Positions 36,847 to 47,507 of a stretch of DNA of 64,000 bases are shown piece by piece. The stretch lies in NCBI GenBank assembly GCA_037974965.1, contig JBBPFI010000005.1, positions 1,860,001 through 1,924,000 on the forward strand, in the 5' to 3' direction. The notes under the pieces are model-generated. The model was not told the origin of the DNA, did not search any database, and saw only the letters and a program-made list of their open reading frames with translations. A program made the position numbers and the translations under genes. The stretch's first letter is position 1. Every line of letters begins with the position of its first letter. Source of the stretch: Dacryopinax spathularia (lineage: Eukaryota; Basidiomycota; Dacrymycetes; Dacrymycetales; Dacrymycetaceae).

Positions 36847-38423
36847 ATGGCGGTCCCAGGCCCCTCAACTCCGCCCGTCCCTCCATCGGGCTCAACGCCC
36901 GGCGCCGCAGCAGCAGCAGCACAAGCAGCACAAGCAGCAGCCTCCGAAACCTCCACAGGAATCCGCAACATCCTCCGGTACACGGGCATCCCCCCCTCCC
37001 TCCTCCGCCTGCCCAAGCCCCGGCTCCCCTCGCGCAACTGGCTCATCTTCCTCAGCATCACCGGTCCGCTCACCGCGCTCTACGTGTATGATCGGCGGGA
37101 ATGTAGGAGGATCAGGAGGGAGGCGTGTGAGAAGGTTGCGTGGCGCGCGGAGATGCCGTTGGACCCGCAGGAGAAGGTGAGGCGGGTGAGGGTGCTTGCT
37201 GCGAAACAGCCGGGGGATGATGAGAGTGCGAAGGGGATGATGTATTTCCGGAAATGGGTCAAGGTGTGTTTACTCCCTCCCTAGTCCAAACCTGTTGTGA
37301 GCGAAGCTGAGGGTGGGAACAGCCGATCCTGGTCGCCGCTGCGGTAGACTACGACATGATCGTCGGCCAGCACCATGGCTCCATCACGTCCATGCTCGAA
37401 AAAGAGATCAAGCACAAACGACTCATCGCCGCCGGTCTCCTCCCGCCCGACGAGGGCCCAACGCCCGCAGAGAGCGCACAAGCAAGGGAAGAACGGGAGA
37501 TGCAGGGCGGGATCGTCATTGTGGGACGGGCGACGTTTAAGGAGTTCATGGAGGGGCTCAGGAGGGGGTATGGACGGAGTGTGGGGTTGGGCAGGGGCGG
37601 GAGGGAGAGGGCGGCGGAGGACGAGGAGGATGAGCGGCTGTCGAAGGAGTTGGAGGGGGATGGGGTTTTCGATCTGCCTGAGCTGGCGGATCCGTCTGCT
37701 TCTGCTCTCTCCTCCTCAGACGCACCGCCAGAACCATCAGAACCATCAGCAGCACCAGCACCATCAGCGCCAGCATCGCAACAACAACAATTCCGCAACC
37801 CCTTCCTCCCGCCGGCCAACTTCGAGCTCCACCCCAACGCGCGTTTCCAGTCCCCCATCCACCAAGCATCGACAAACCAACCCGTCCTCCCGCCCGAAAC
37901 GACCATCCCACCGCAACCCCCCCTCCTCCTCCTCCCCTTCCGGAACCTCGTCGGTCTCTCCCTCATCCCTCGACAAATCTGGGGCTTCTTCAACCGGCGG
38001 TACTACGCCCAATCCGGCGCTGAACACGCTCTGATCCTGATAGAGGGCGCTACGAGGCCTTTTGACCCCCTCACAGATTTATCATTCGGGGAAGAGACCG
38101 AATATTTCTGGCCTGAAAAGTTCGACAAAGTGGACAAAGAGATCGAGAAGCGCCGAGCGGAGTACTACAAAGACCTGGCCAAGCGCCTGAAAGCCGCCCG
38201 GGAGCTGGCGAGTGGAACGAGGGCGCCGACGAAGGACGAAGAGCGGTACCCGCCGAAGACGGAACAGGAGCTGAGGATGGAGAGGTTCGAGAGGGAGAAG
38301 AGGTGGAGGAGGGAGCTGGATGGGTGGGGGATCGTGAAGCGCTCGAGTCCGCCGGCGTGGGAGGAGGGGTGGAGGGGGAGGTTGAGGGTGTATGATAAGG
38401 AGGGCGAGAAGGGGGCCATATAG
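36847..38423 (+). CDS. TIM54: Mitochondrial inner-membrane translocase subunit Tim54
   Basis: Component of the TIM22 complex that inserts carrier proteins into the inner mitochondrial membrane. Two exons: 36847-37263 and 37323-38423, 505 aa. After an Ala/Pro-rich leader comes the conserved block GIPPSLLRLPKPRLPSRNW, then a transmembrane segment (LIFLSITGPLTALYVYD) and YDRRECRRIRREACEKV. This layout is characteristic of Tim54. Downstream, KPILVAAAVDYDMIVGQ is restored by the 59-bp intron. The C-terminal half, in the intermembrane space, has an acidic and Gln/Pro-rich insert and then PFRNLVGLSLIPRQIWGFFNRR. The long C-terminal charged region ends RVYDKEGEKGAI. Length is close to other fungal Tim54 proteins. 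The small HYPK-like gene follows 250 bp downstream on the same strand. Confidence 0.92.
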
Positions 38424-38674
38424 TACCTAGAGGACCTTGTAGGTGATGTCGTGTTGAGATGTTAGGACGATGTTCAGTCCTCATTGGATATAATGATACG
38501 ACGATCTAATCACCTTCACCATTCCATACGCATCAGCGGAGCCAAAATTTCCGGACATCGAGTGGTCTGTCCCTGACCGTCTCCTCACCCTCGTTGCAGA
38601 GCATAACCAAGGCTACAATTAACCCCTGCCCACAATTCCATATCTTCCGGCCCAAGCCTTGCTAATTGAGCGCC

Positions 38675-39320
38675 ATGTCCCGCCCACAACCAGAAGTGAT
38701 CATGTCGGTACGCCCGCCCCTCCCTCACCCTCATCCCTCATCCCTCATCTCTCATCCTCATCCCAATCCTCGCCTCCTCCATCCCTCCCTCCCCGACCTC
38801 CCCCAAACTGACGCAGTTGAGAGCAGTTCCAAGACGGCGGCTTCTACAGCCAACAAGCGCTCCTCAGCGCTCTCCAGGTCGTGGGGAAAGAGCATGCGGA
38901 ATGGAAGGCTTCGCGGCCGAAGCCTGGGGTGGGGGGGTGGGAGGGGAAGTTGAGTAAGGAGGATGTTGAGTTGGTGGTGGGTGTCCTTTCCTCACGTGGT
39001 TCTTGTCTCCTTCTTTCTTCCCTTGCTTTGCCTTGCCTTCCGGTCGCGCTGCTCTTGCCCGGGCTACTCGTGCCGGGTCTGCTCGTGCCAGGTCTGCTCG
39101 CCCCTTGCTCGCGGGGCAGCAGTGAATAACCGGAGGGGAGGGGCGCATGGAGTTGAGTTGGATAGCGCGAATAGAATGCTGATCAAACGAACAGATGCTC
39201 GAACTAGACTACACGAAGCCCCAAGCTGAAAAAGCGCTCAGGGAGCATAACGGCAGCGTCGAGGAAGTCTTCAAGGACTACTGCAAGCCTGCGAAGTTGA
39301 AGGAGCCGCATCGCTACTGA
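38675..39320 (+). CDS. HYPK: Small HYPK-like protein with C-terminal UBA domain
   Basis: HYPK proteins bind and regulate the ribosome-associated N-terminal acetyltransferase NatA. Model: exons 38675-38707, 38824-38976 and 39195-39320, 103 aa, phases closing. The N-terminus is short; a helix (FYSQQALLSALQVVGKEHAE) leads to SKEDVELVMLELDY and then KPQAEKALREHNGSVEEVF. Human HYPK has the same order: a helix, then KKEDLELIMTEME and a UBA-like ERSLREHMGNV segment. The match is strongest across the exon 2/3 junction. The introns are long for this window (116 and 218 bp), and intron 1 uses the acceptor GAGAG|CAG because nearer alternatives put stops in frame. The UBA part is firm; the first 11 residues are less so. 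A NAC-alpha-type UBA protein is the alternative, but the length favours HYPK. Confidence 0.78.
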
Positions 39321-40396
39321 TTCTTTTTGAGTCACGAAGGGATGGTGGGATTGGGATGGAGTGCGGGCAGCCGTACTGAGTGGGAAGGGAGGGGTTCATG
39401 GGACATGGGACGTATGGGATGCGGACGGGGAGAGGGTGGGAGGGGCGCTGAGAGGACATGGGCGTGGGGGAGATGGCAGATGTGGGCAATTACTGTATTT
39501 CTATCATTACGGGTATCTACGGGGTATAGATCTCTTCCACCTTCTCCTGCATGCCCACACGACCTAGAACCTGCAAAAAACGGTGAGCGTCTCATTCCAC
39601 AAACACGCCAGTGCAAAAACAAAACAAAACGTCAAGCAGCAAAGAACAACGAAAATCGACCCTCAGCCTCGCCTTCCGTATCCCCATCCGCACCACTAAA
39701 ACCAGCCCGCCAACCACCCTCAGTCCACCCAAGGCGAGCCTCGGCGCGAACCGGGGGCAGTGACGAAGCTGGGAGAAGATCGTACGTTTGCCTCTGCCCT
39801 CCATCCCGTGCTCTCTCTGAGAGAGGGGGAGGGGGGAGGAGGGTGCGTAGCGGGTTACCAGAGTTCACATCAGAGGGTCGCCGCGAACGAACAGAAAACA
39901 AATGGATTGGCGTTGGAAGGGAGACGGGTACTCACAGGACTCTTATAAGCAGGGAGTGGAGAGTGAGAAAAGAGGAAGCTGAGGATAAGGGAGTGTACGC
40001 TTCCACCAGGTGATCCGGCTTCCTCGCCTCTACAACCCCTTTCAGGGGAGAAGCTCAGCAAAGGATTGTTTTTGTAGAGCGTCAGTTAGTTAATCTTGGC
40101 GTTCTGTCTGGACCAGGAATACGCTGTATAAGCGGTGTGCAGCAGAGTGTGTTGCACAGAACGAGCAGTGTACTGGCAATTTGGAACGCCGTGGGTTGAG
40201 AGAAAGGTGCGTTGGGCGGGGGGAGGAATATATGCGCAAGGCAGGGTGTGGTTTAGGGCCGGTTTGGGGAGTGGGTGGCGATGCACTCGAGGCCCTGCTC
40301 ATTTTGGAAACAGGCAACAGTCAATCTCCGGACGACGCCGACACCAGCTGCTCATCGTCGACGGAGGTTTGGTAGACAGGCGGCAGGCTAGACAAC
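39321..40396. other. Spacer before the Mrp51-like gene
   Basis: About 1.1 kb with G-rich and then mixed sequence. Frames at 39327-40013 and 39632-39901 are low-complexity and unrecognised. No gene is called. Confidence 0.6.
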
Positions 40397-41806
40397 ATGG
40401 CGAGCTCATCGGCGCCCCATTCCTCCTTCGCCACCATCCTACGAAGATCAAAATTCGCCTCCTACGACCCTACCATCGGCCAAGTCTACACGGCGACGAC
40501 CGCCCAGCGGGCGCGAGGCAACTTCGGGTTCAAGCGACAATTCCCGACCCAAACGTCCAAAGCGAAAAAGTACCGCTATGTGACCGTGTCCGCCGCGGAG
40601 ACGCCGTGGAACGTGATGTTCTGGGAGAGCGGCGAGCGGAGCGCGCGGTGGATGAAGATTATGGACACTGTCCAGCCGCCGCTTATGCGGCCTCTGTCGT
40701 TTGCGAATAGCGCTAGGGCGGGGTGGGATGCGTGGCTCGAGGGAACAAGGCCGAACGACAAGAATACGTGGTATGACGAGAGCGAGTTTACGCGGCTGTT
40801 GGAGAGGGACGGAGGGGCGCGGTCGCTCGAGCCGACGCATAAGCCTAGCATTAACTGGAGGAGGATCGACAAGAAGGCGTTTGCGAAATACGTCGAGACG
40901 CTCCGCGGGGTCAGGGAGGAGTTCAAGGACTGGATCATGCTCCAGCGGCGGAAGTCTGAGCTCGAGATGGAGGCGTACGAGCGGGACGCGGCCGCGTCGG
41001 GCAAGCCGAACCAGAACTGGAAGAAGAAGGCGCAGGAAGCGGCGAAGATGTACGGCGAGGGCGCGCACGTCGACGTGTTCATGCTCATGCAGCAGCCGGG
41101 GGCGGACGCGCTCATATTCGAGTTCCTGCGCGATCGGGTGTCCCGCGACTGGCGCGAGCAACTTATCCCCGCCCCGCACCCCACGGCGGGCTTCTCCTAC
41201 CCCAGGCCATCGAGGCTCCAGAGCTTCCTTAACACCAAGCCGGTCGAAGGCGTCGTCGTCGGCGGGAACGACTACCTCGAAAACGGCCACCAGAGAAAGA
41301 ACACGCAGAAACAGTTCCTCGTCGACGTGGGCGGACACGTCGCTCGTACGGACAGCGACCCGTCCGGGAGCGCTGCTCACCGGTCCGACGCCGGCGGCGG
41401 CGCCGCGGGCAAGATTGGCCAGAGGCTCGCAGACGACGAGGATGGCAATAAGGGCCTGTTCAGGATCTGGAAGGGCACGCTCATCCGCCCGCCACGCACG
41501 GCGGGCAAGCTGGGCAGCGACCCGCCGTACGACGACGTCACCGCCGCGCGGGTCAACCTCGACGTGGCGGAAGTGACGGGGAGCGAGCTGCTGCGGGAGA
41601 ACCCGCACCGACCAGGCTCAGGAGCATACATCGCCCAGCCGCCCCGGGTCGCCAAACCCCAGCAAACAGTCCTCAGCCCCACATCCGGCGTGGGGAAGTT
41701 GATGAGCGCCTCGTCGGCAAACGCGGCGAATTCGGCAGTGCAGGGGGGGTTGATGCAGACACTTGCAGACTTGCTGGACACTTCAACCAAGCAACAGCCA
41801 AAATGA
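40397..41806 (+). CDS. MRP51: Mitochondrial small-subunit ribosomal protein, Mrp51-like
   Basis: Probable mitoribosome small-subunit protein of the fungal Mrp51 (bS1m) family. Single exon, 469 aa, with the ATG at 40397. The opening FATILRRSKFASYDPTIGQVYTA followed by RGNFGFKRQFP is the hallmark N-terminal block of that family (first residues ...LLRxSKxAxYDPxIxQVYT... RGDWGLKR). The middle is basic and helical with many Trp (SINWRRIDKKAFAKYVE). The tail has a disordered stretch and ends LLDTSTKQQPK. The amino acid run quoted first is a positional description, residues 11-33. The complementary strand is also open for 386 codons, but that is a by-product of GC-rich coding DNA. Assignment is from motif recall; a different mitoribosomal subunit is the main alternative. 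Confidence 0.72.
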   Translation: MASSSAPHSSFATILRRSKFASYDPTIGQVYTATTAQRARGNFGFKRQFPTQTSKAKKYRYVTVSAAETPWNVMFWESGERSARWMKIMDTVQPPLMRPLSFANSARAGWDAWLEGTRPNDKNTWYDESEFTRLLERDGGARSLEPTHKPSINWRRIDKKAFAKYVETLRGVREEFKDWIMLQRRKSELEMEAYERDAAASGKPNQNWKKKAQEAAKMYGEGAHVDVFMLMQQPGADALIFEFLRDRVSRDWREQLIPAPHPTAGFSYPRPSRLQSFLNTKPVEGVVVGGNDYLENGHQRKNTQKQFLVDVGGHVARTDSDPSGSAAHRSDAGGGAAGKIGQRLADDEDGNKGLFRIWKGTLIRPPRTAGKLGSDPPYDDVTAARVNLDVAEVTGSELLRENPHRPGSGAYIAQPPRVAKPQQTVLSPTSGVGKLMSASSANAANSAVQGGLMQTLADLLDTSTKQQPK

Positions 41807-42337
41807 GTGAGGGCGAGTGAGCGGGTGCGGAGGGACTGGACGGCGGGTGCGCTGGTTCGGGGTTTGGTTTTCCATCCCATAATATTTTGGCTGCGCGTGC
41901 CATCACTTGTAGACAGGCCTGCCTAATGCAAGCGGTACGGCTATCATGAGTGATAGCTCTGCCAACTCTATCTGTGTGCTTCCCAAATGCTGCTGCTGCC
42001 CTGATAGCTTCTAAAAGCCCAGAGGACCTCGCATCGCTTGTTTGTCCGAAAGGCAGTATTCCAGTGCCCTCTGAGATTCTGCTGTATACTCTACTCTCCA
42101 ATCGGGTAGGTTAAGCCCATATCTCACGAGTTGTTCCATATTACTGTACGGTCAGATCTCCAGACTAGGCATCACCAATGGGTGTACAGTCTCTTATGCT
42201 GGTTATTCGGGACGTCACAGCACCATACTAGTATCACTCCTCCTGCTCGTTCCTATTGCATACTCTGTTCCTCTGTACATGTCTGCGATGTCGCGCTCGA
42301 TACGCTACAGTAACACCGAACCAAATCCGCGTGTGCA
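41807..42337. other. Convergent spacer
   Basis: About 530 bp between the stop codons of the Mrp51-like gene (+) and P450-A (-). Nothing recognisable beyond presumed 3'UTRs. Confidence 0.7.
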
Positions 42338-44290
42338 TCAAACGAGATTCTTCAACCGTTCCTTGATATCCGCCATACGAGGCGTGAAACGAGCAGAGAA
42401 CGGGAACGGCTCAATACTCGCCCCCTTATCCGATATGTCCGGCGTGGGCAGATTCACCACAGACCCGTCTTCGGCAATCTCCGGGCCGATGTCGAACGCC
42501 CAGATCAGGTAAGCGATCGTGATCCACAGAGTGTTGATCGCTAGGTCCTTGCCAACGCAGATCCGACGACCGTGGCCGAAACAGAGGTAGTCGTCCTTCG
42601 TGTCTCGCAGCGGTTGTTTCACGTTGCCCTGCTCGTCGATGAACCGCGAAGGATCGAAGCGTTCTCCGTCTGGGTAGAGTTCCGGGTTGCGGGTGATCGC
42701 GCTGCGGCCTTATTCAGCGTGGGCTCATACCACAGGTAAACTCGACGCACAAGATGTTGGCCATGACTATAGCACCCTTAGGAATAGTATATTCGCCATA
42801 TTCGAAGGTCTGACAAAAGTCAGCTAGGTTGACCTTCGTTCAGAGAGGCACTCACTTCCGACGCAGCATGGGCCACGCTCAGCGGTGCCGGTGGTCTCCA
42901 ACGCAGAACCTCCGTGACCAGCGCCTCCAACTGCGGAAGTCTCGGCCGATCCGCAAAGTCGGGCGGTCTATCTCCCACGACGGCGAACAGCTCCTTGCGC
43001 ACTTTCACTAGTGAGGTTGGATATAGGATGGCAGCATCGATGAACCATAGCAACGCGCATGCAGTCTGTACAGATCTTGAGCTTCGTCACGGACACAGAG
43101 GCGTGACCTTACGTATCTTGTGCTGCAAAGCTGACAAATCGGGTCAGTATTGGGAAGTGATCGACAGATGGCCCATGTGGTCGTACAAAAGTGTTCCGAT
43201 GCCCCAAGCTCCCGTATGAGGGTCCAAGTCCAGTCTTTTACCGATTTCCTTGAACCTTCCCGCGACAGAAGGCATGCCCGTAACCTGCTCTACCGTCAAT
43301 GCCGATGACTACAAGCGGAGTAGTGCCTGCATACCTGCGGGGTGTCGTATGCATGTCGGAAGTGCGAGAACAGCTCTTCATACCAGAGGTCTGCACGACT
43401 AATCAAGTCATCAGGCAATAGTCGGTGGGTGTGCCGTGATGATGTCGTACCTTCTCAGCATGTTGACATTGGCAATGATGGGCTTGAAAGCAGGAAAGAC
43501 GTCGACAAAAGCGCCTCCAGGCAGCATAGCCGCCGTCATCTCGATCGCCATCTTCTCAACCCGCGCGGACGGATCTGGTCCGCCAAAGTGAATGGCTTCG
43601 CGTCCGAAAAGAACTCGCCACGCAATTGACGATGTGACGCGGTGGACGTGCTGTGATACGGGTAGTTCTGGACAGTCAAGCAATCCTTGGACCAGCTGCG
43701 CCGCTTCTTGATTGAGGACCGGGATATATGCTTCGACCGCACGGGCATTCAGGCTGCAGACGCTCTCAGCGGGATGAGAGCAGACTGTCAAAACTTACAT
43801 ACCATTCGTGAGCGGCACGGCGTGAGAGTCTCCATCTACGCAGTTTCAGCGTTGCACCTTAGCTAGCGTACATATGCTGACCTCTCCCCTCTCGGTAGGA
43901 AAGACCATTCCATATTGCGGCAGAGGAATTCTCCCGCTTTGATAAGCGCTGGTCTGTCTGAAGTCTTGGCAGAAAGGCGATCCAGCACATCTGCTGCCTC
44001 CTTTGCAGTATTGAGCACGACGACCGTTTGGCCCATGATCTTATACGACAAGATACCGCCTATATATCAAGTCAACGCTTGAGGAATGCAGTCTTCAGCG
44101 ACATACCATATTGATCGGCCCATTCAGACAACTTCACGAAGAGTAGCGTCCTCGGGGTGTCAAACAGACTGCCGAAGACAGATATCCCTTTAGGTCCAGG
44201 GGGCAGTTTCTCTTGACCGCGTTTCGTGAGTAGTGCCAAGACAGCCATCAATATCGACGCAGCGCAGGATATCCACAGGATATGATCCAT
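42338..44290 (-). pseudogene. Cytochrome P450 (P450-A) with a one-base frame break
   Basis: Heme-thiolate monooxygenase of the ER, microsomal class II type. Exons: 44290-44107, 44059-43882, 43835-43803, 43753-43451, 43398-43335, 43284-43187, 43130-43113, 43065-42856, 42809-42751 and 42701-42338. Features: N-terminal membrane anchor, PPGPKG hinge, EVLRWRPP (ExxR), DGERFDPSRF, and heme loop FGHGRRICVGK. Exon lengths equal those of P450-B at 57.3 kb for exons 2-5 and 9 (178, 33, 303, 64, 59). P450-A has an extra 47-bp intron inside the I-helix motif AAQDT-TACALLWF. Its flanking exons sum to 228 nt against 229 in P450-B, so the frame does not close there. Loss of one G at the donor (ACG|GTAAGG to AC|GTAAGG) would explain it. 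All else looks intact, so this is a very young pseudogene, or an assembly error. Confidence 0.8.
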
Positions 44291-44927
44291 GTTGGCCAAC
44301 ACGAATACTATCAAGCATCACCATTGTTGCGGGCCCTATAAATACTTGCGGCCGCTTACGCTCCCTCCCGGAAGCTCCGGAAGCTCCCTCCGGTTCGCAC
44401 TTTCCAACGGTGGAGGTTGATGATGCAGCGCATGACTTCTTGGAGCAGATAGTGCGGCCAGGAAAGTAAAGACCAGAGCTGTGGTAGAGAAGGCTGTATG
44501 GGGCAGAGATGTCTATTGCTTCCGGGGGTAGTATGAATCAGTTCTTGAGGGTCCGATGTACCGCGGAACATCAACAAAGCGGGTTGGCATCAGAAGCAGG
44601 GGAGTGGGAGAGATGGATAATATCCAGTCGAAGTCTGGGTTAGAGCGGCAGTCCGGTGCCCGGCCCCGAGATCCACCCCGAAGTCCATGATTCGTTAGTT
44701 TCACCAACCGTACTGAATCACCCGTATGTCAGAAGTAGTATATCGTGTTTTGGTATAATACGTGCTATGATACAATTTGTCCTATGAATGTTGAATGGAA
44801 ATGAAGTGTAAGAGTACTAGGTACCGAGAAAAATGTCGAGGAACGGACCGCCGCAATTAAGAAAGAGAAGGAGGCGGGGTGAGGATGGCTGCTCGTGCGC
44901 GGTAAGATGATGTGACAGGAAAGGCCA
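44291..44927. other. Spacer between P450-A and F-box gene 1
   Basis: About 640 bp. A TATTTATA element on the minus strand (44337-44344) lies about 50 bp upstream of the P450-A ATG and could be its TATA. The rest is A/T-rich near 44750 and presumably 3'UTR of the F-box gene. Confidence 0.5.
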
Positions 44928-46283
44928 CTACTGCAGTAGAATAGCCTCTGGCGACCAACCCTTCTCCTCGATGACTCGCCAAATGTGGTCGCACGATGTG
45001 AGATCAAGGCCATCGGATGATCGTAAAGTCAACTGACGCAGATTTCGAACCGCGAGCTGACGCATGAATGCGGCATCCGCAGGGGAATCGGTGATGTCCA
45101 GGGAAAGCTGCGTCAATAATGGGAGCTCGATGCCCGATGGGGTGGTTGAAAGGATGGTGTGCGCCGCTGGGAGCTGTATATCGTGTTCAAGCGCCGGCAG
45201 GTCGAGCTCGGTAAGTCCCGGTAGAGCTTGTAGGAAAGGTATGAGTTGTGAGACGGGTGGTCTTCGGCCCAGCTGGATCGTCAGGCTTCGCAAGGATGGC
45301 AATGGCTTGGGCATCATCAGGTCGACGTTGCTCTGCAGACAAAGCCGCTCGAGGCTACCCGCACCTGCCAGAAGTCGGATAAGGATAAGGTCGAATCTGG
45401 GGCTCGTCTTCATCCCTGTCTTCCAGTCGATCGTCCGTAGTCGTGGACAATGCGCCCCATCCAGCCCGTCGGCGAGCCGGTCAAGCGTCGCGGCTGTCCA
45501 AACTTGGTCACGCAAGTCGAGGTCGAGTGTCGCCCATAGGTGTTGTCGCGAGAGAGCGAGGTCAAGCAGCCTGTAGTCCGGTCCTGGGGAAGAGGACGAA
45601 GCGCCGACGCTGTCTTCCAGCTCGTACGTCATGCGCAGGTGGAGCGAACTTGCTTTCGCGCGCTGAAAAGCGAGAGTGACGCTATTGACGAACCCTTCGG
45701 TGTAGGATGCGCGGATAGGGAGGGTGATGTCTGCCCACAGAGGAGGGCAGCCGAGCGCGCATGTCCGCCAGTAGAAGCAGACTTGCGAGAGAGGGAGGCG
45801 GGAGGCGGAGTCGGACTGTATGACGTGGTAGAAGATGCGTTGAAGGACTTCGGGCGGGAACTGCTGAACTCGAAGCGGCGGGTGGTTCTGTTCGGCGAAG
45901 GTTTCTGCTGCGGGAAGTGGAGGTTCCGAGGGAAGGCTATTCGCCAAATGTAATAGCTGGAGCTGCTTCTCCTTCAGCTGCGCGGATAGCGCGTCCATTT
46001 GTCGACGTAAGTCATCGATCTCGGCTTGCAGGATCGACCGCTCGAACTGACGCGTTCCTTCTGCTAACGCCATCTCCGTTGCTTGTGACGGTTGCGCTTC
46101 AGGTTCGAGTTCAGGTTCAGGTTCGAGCATAGCAGTGGGCGTGGGAGCCTTCGCCCGAGCTCTTATAGGTAGGAAAGCGAGAGCAGTGCGCATGCGCGCA
46201 GGCAGGCTTGCAGCCCGTGTGCGAGGCATGGCCCGTGGGGGTAGTGTGGGTCCGTGTCCCCGTTCAACACGCGTTGACTCCAT
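44928..46283 (-). CDS. F-box protein with N-terminal coiled coil (F-box 1)
   Basis: Likely a substrate receptor of an SCF ubiquitin ligase. Single exon, 451 aa, from the first in-frame ATG at 46283; a second candidate start is MPRTRAAS. After an Ala/Arg-rich leader and a Glu/Pro patch comes a heptad-like helix (ILQAEIDDLRRQMDALSAQL). The F-box follows: VQQFPPEVLQRIFYHVI, then LPLSQVCFYWRTCALGCPPL and WADI. This coiled-coil plus F-box plus leucine-rich layout is common in mushroom-forming fungi, where the family is expanded. The C-terminal 250 residues contain loose leucine-rich repeats (LRSLTIQL, LTELDLPALE, LTQLSLDI, LRQLTLRSS). Not obviously a close paralogue of F-box 2 at 54.6 kb. Confidence 0.85.
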   Translation of the reverse strand: MESTRVERGHGPTLPPRAMPRTRAASLPARMRTALAFLPIRARAKAPTPTAMLEPEPELEPEAQPSQATEMALAEGTRQFERSILQAEIDDLRRQMDALSAQLKEKQLQLLHLANSLPSEPPLPAAETFAEQNHPPLRVQQFPPEVLQRIFYHVIQSDSASRLPLSQVCFYWRTCALGCPPLWADITLPIRASYTEGFVNSVTLAFQRAKASSLHLRMTYELEDSVGASSSSPGPDYRLLDLALSRQHLWATLDLDLRDQVWTAATLDRLADGLDGAHCPRLRTIDWKTGMKTSPRFDLILIRLLAGAGSLERLCLQSNVDLMMPKPLPSLRSLTIQLGRRPPVSQLIPFLQALPGLTELDLPALEHDIQLPAAHTILSTTPSGIELPLLTQLSLDITDSPADAAFMRQLAVRNLRQLTLRSSDGLDLTSCDHIWRVIEEKGWSPEAILLQ

Positions 46284-46362
46284 GCAGGAGCGTGAGAATG
46301 TATGCGAGTCTGTGTCCAGCCACAACCGCGGTGGTCTACTGTTCTGTTGACGCAAGACAGCC

Positions 46363-46378
46363 GCAGGCAGGCAGGCAG
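46363..46378. repeat. GCAG microsatellite
   Basis: Four tandem GCAG units 80 bp upstream of the F-box 1 ATG, in its presumed leader. Confidence 0.8.
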
Positions 46379-46506
46379 AGAAGAGGAAGAGCAGCGAAAA
46401 TTCGAAAGGTCGCGGGCTCGGAGCTGGTGAGATTTATACCGCAGCTGAGGCCCACCTGTACGCGCGGGCCCCGTGGTCCGAGTCGTGGTTTCGCGTGCCG
46501 GAACCG

Positions 46507-46522
46507 GAGAGAGAGAGAGAGA
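46507..46522. repeat. GA dinucleotide microsatellite
   Basis: About eight tandem GA units upstream of F-box 1. Such tracts are common in promoters and no function is inferred. Confidence 0.8.
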
Positions 46523-47490
46523 CAGCGGGGCAAGAGCGGGCTTTAGCAGGCCACCATCAGCACCATCACATCCCGCGCGCGCCCTGGCAGAAAAGAAGTC
46601 AGACGTCTGAAGCCGGAAGATTAGAGATCGGGCGGCAACGTTCTTGTTGATCAGCGTGTGCACGAAGGAAGGAAGGAAGGGGCAAGGGGTAGCGGCAAGG
46701 CAGGGGCGTGCTCGCAACGAGTTCCCGTTCTGACCAGCCTGGGGAACCGGAACCGGTATCACATGCCCGTCAATTTGGAAGTTTACGCATGCTACTTTTT
46801 CGCAATATAAATTATAGGCAAATACACGCAAATACACGCAAAAACTACGAGCGCTCAGTGACCTCAGCATACGTATGCCATAGGCTAGTAGGGGTCGGAT
46901 AAGCTGGGCAGCGCGTCGGGCCGAGGGGCGGAAGATACACCGCTGCGGCCATATGCGGCGTTAGACCTCTTCCACCATCACCGTGGAAAGGATGAAAGAC
47001 GATTGATGTCATTCGTCCATGTCAGCCGTGGTCGACAAAGGAATCCGGATTTGACAGCTTATTTGCCAGTCTGTTCGCATGAGAAACGGTAATGCGAAAT
47101 GCTGCCTCAGCACATCACAGCAGCTGCAGGCCGAAAAAACAGAGTTGCCGACCCCTCGGGCCAGGGCATGTGAAGATCAACCCTCCTACAACAACTTCCA
47201 CGTACTTCCGCTTCTGTTGCCAGCGAAGGACAGCAAGCGGCCGGTCTGGTTGGATTTGCTGATGGTGGCCGAGTCCATGGGTAAGGTACTGTATATCAAC
47301 ACGTTTTCGTCGTGCCATCTTTTGCTGTGCATTGCTGCCCTCTCTTCTGTGCTGCAAAGATAGGCAGAACTCGGCCGAGACTCACCTCCAACGAGTCGCG
47401 CACTCAATTCTCCCCAGGATCAATCGTAGCCTTATATACCCTCTCGCGCAAATTCTAGCCCAGCCTCATGTTAACACGCCCCCACCGCAC

Positions 47491-47507
47491 GCAAGCAAGC
47501 AAGCAAG
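47491..47507. repeat. GCAA microsatellite
   Basis: Four tandem GCAA units and a partial copy in intergenic DNA. Confidence 0.8.

Noticed and set aside
37356-38034. Alternative plus- and minus-strand frames inside TIM54
   Set aside because: Shadows of the TIM54 exon, which has a diagnostic protein and proper intron.
40448-41608. 386-codon open frame on the minus strand inside the Mrp51-like gene
   Set aside because: It is the antisense shadow of a GC-rich coding exon; its product is Arg/Pro/Val-rich without domain, while the plus strand matches a family.
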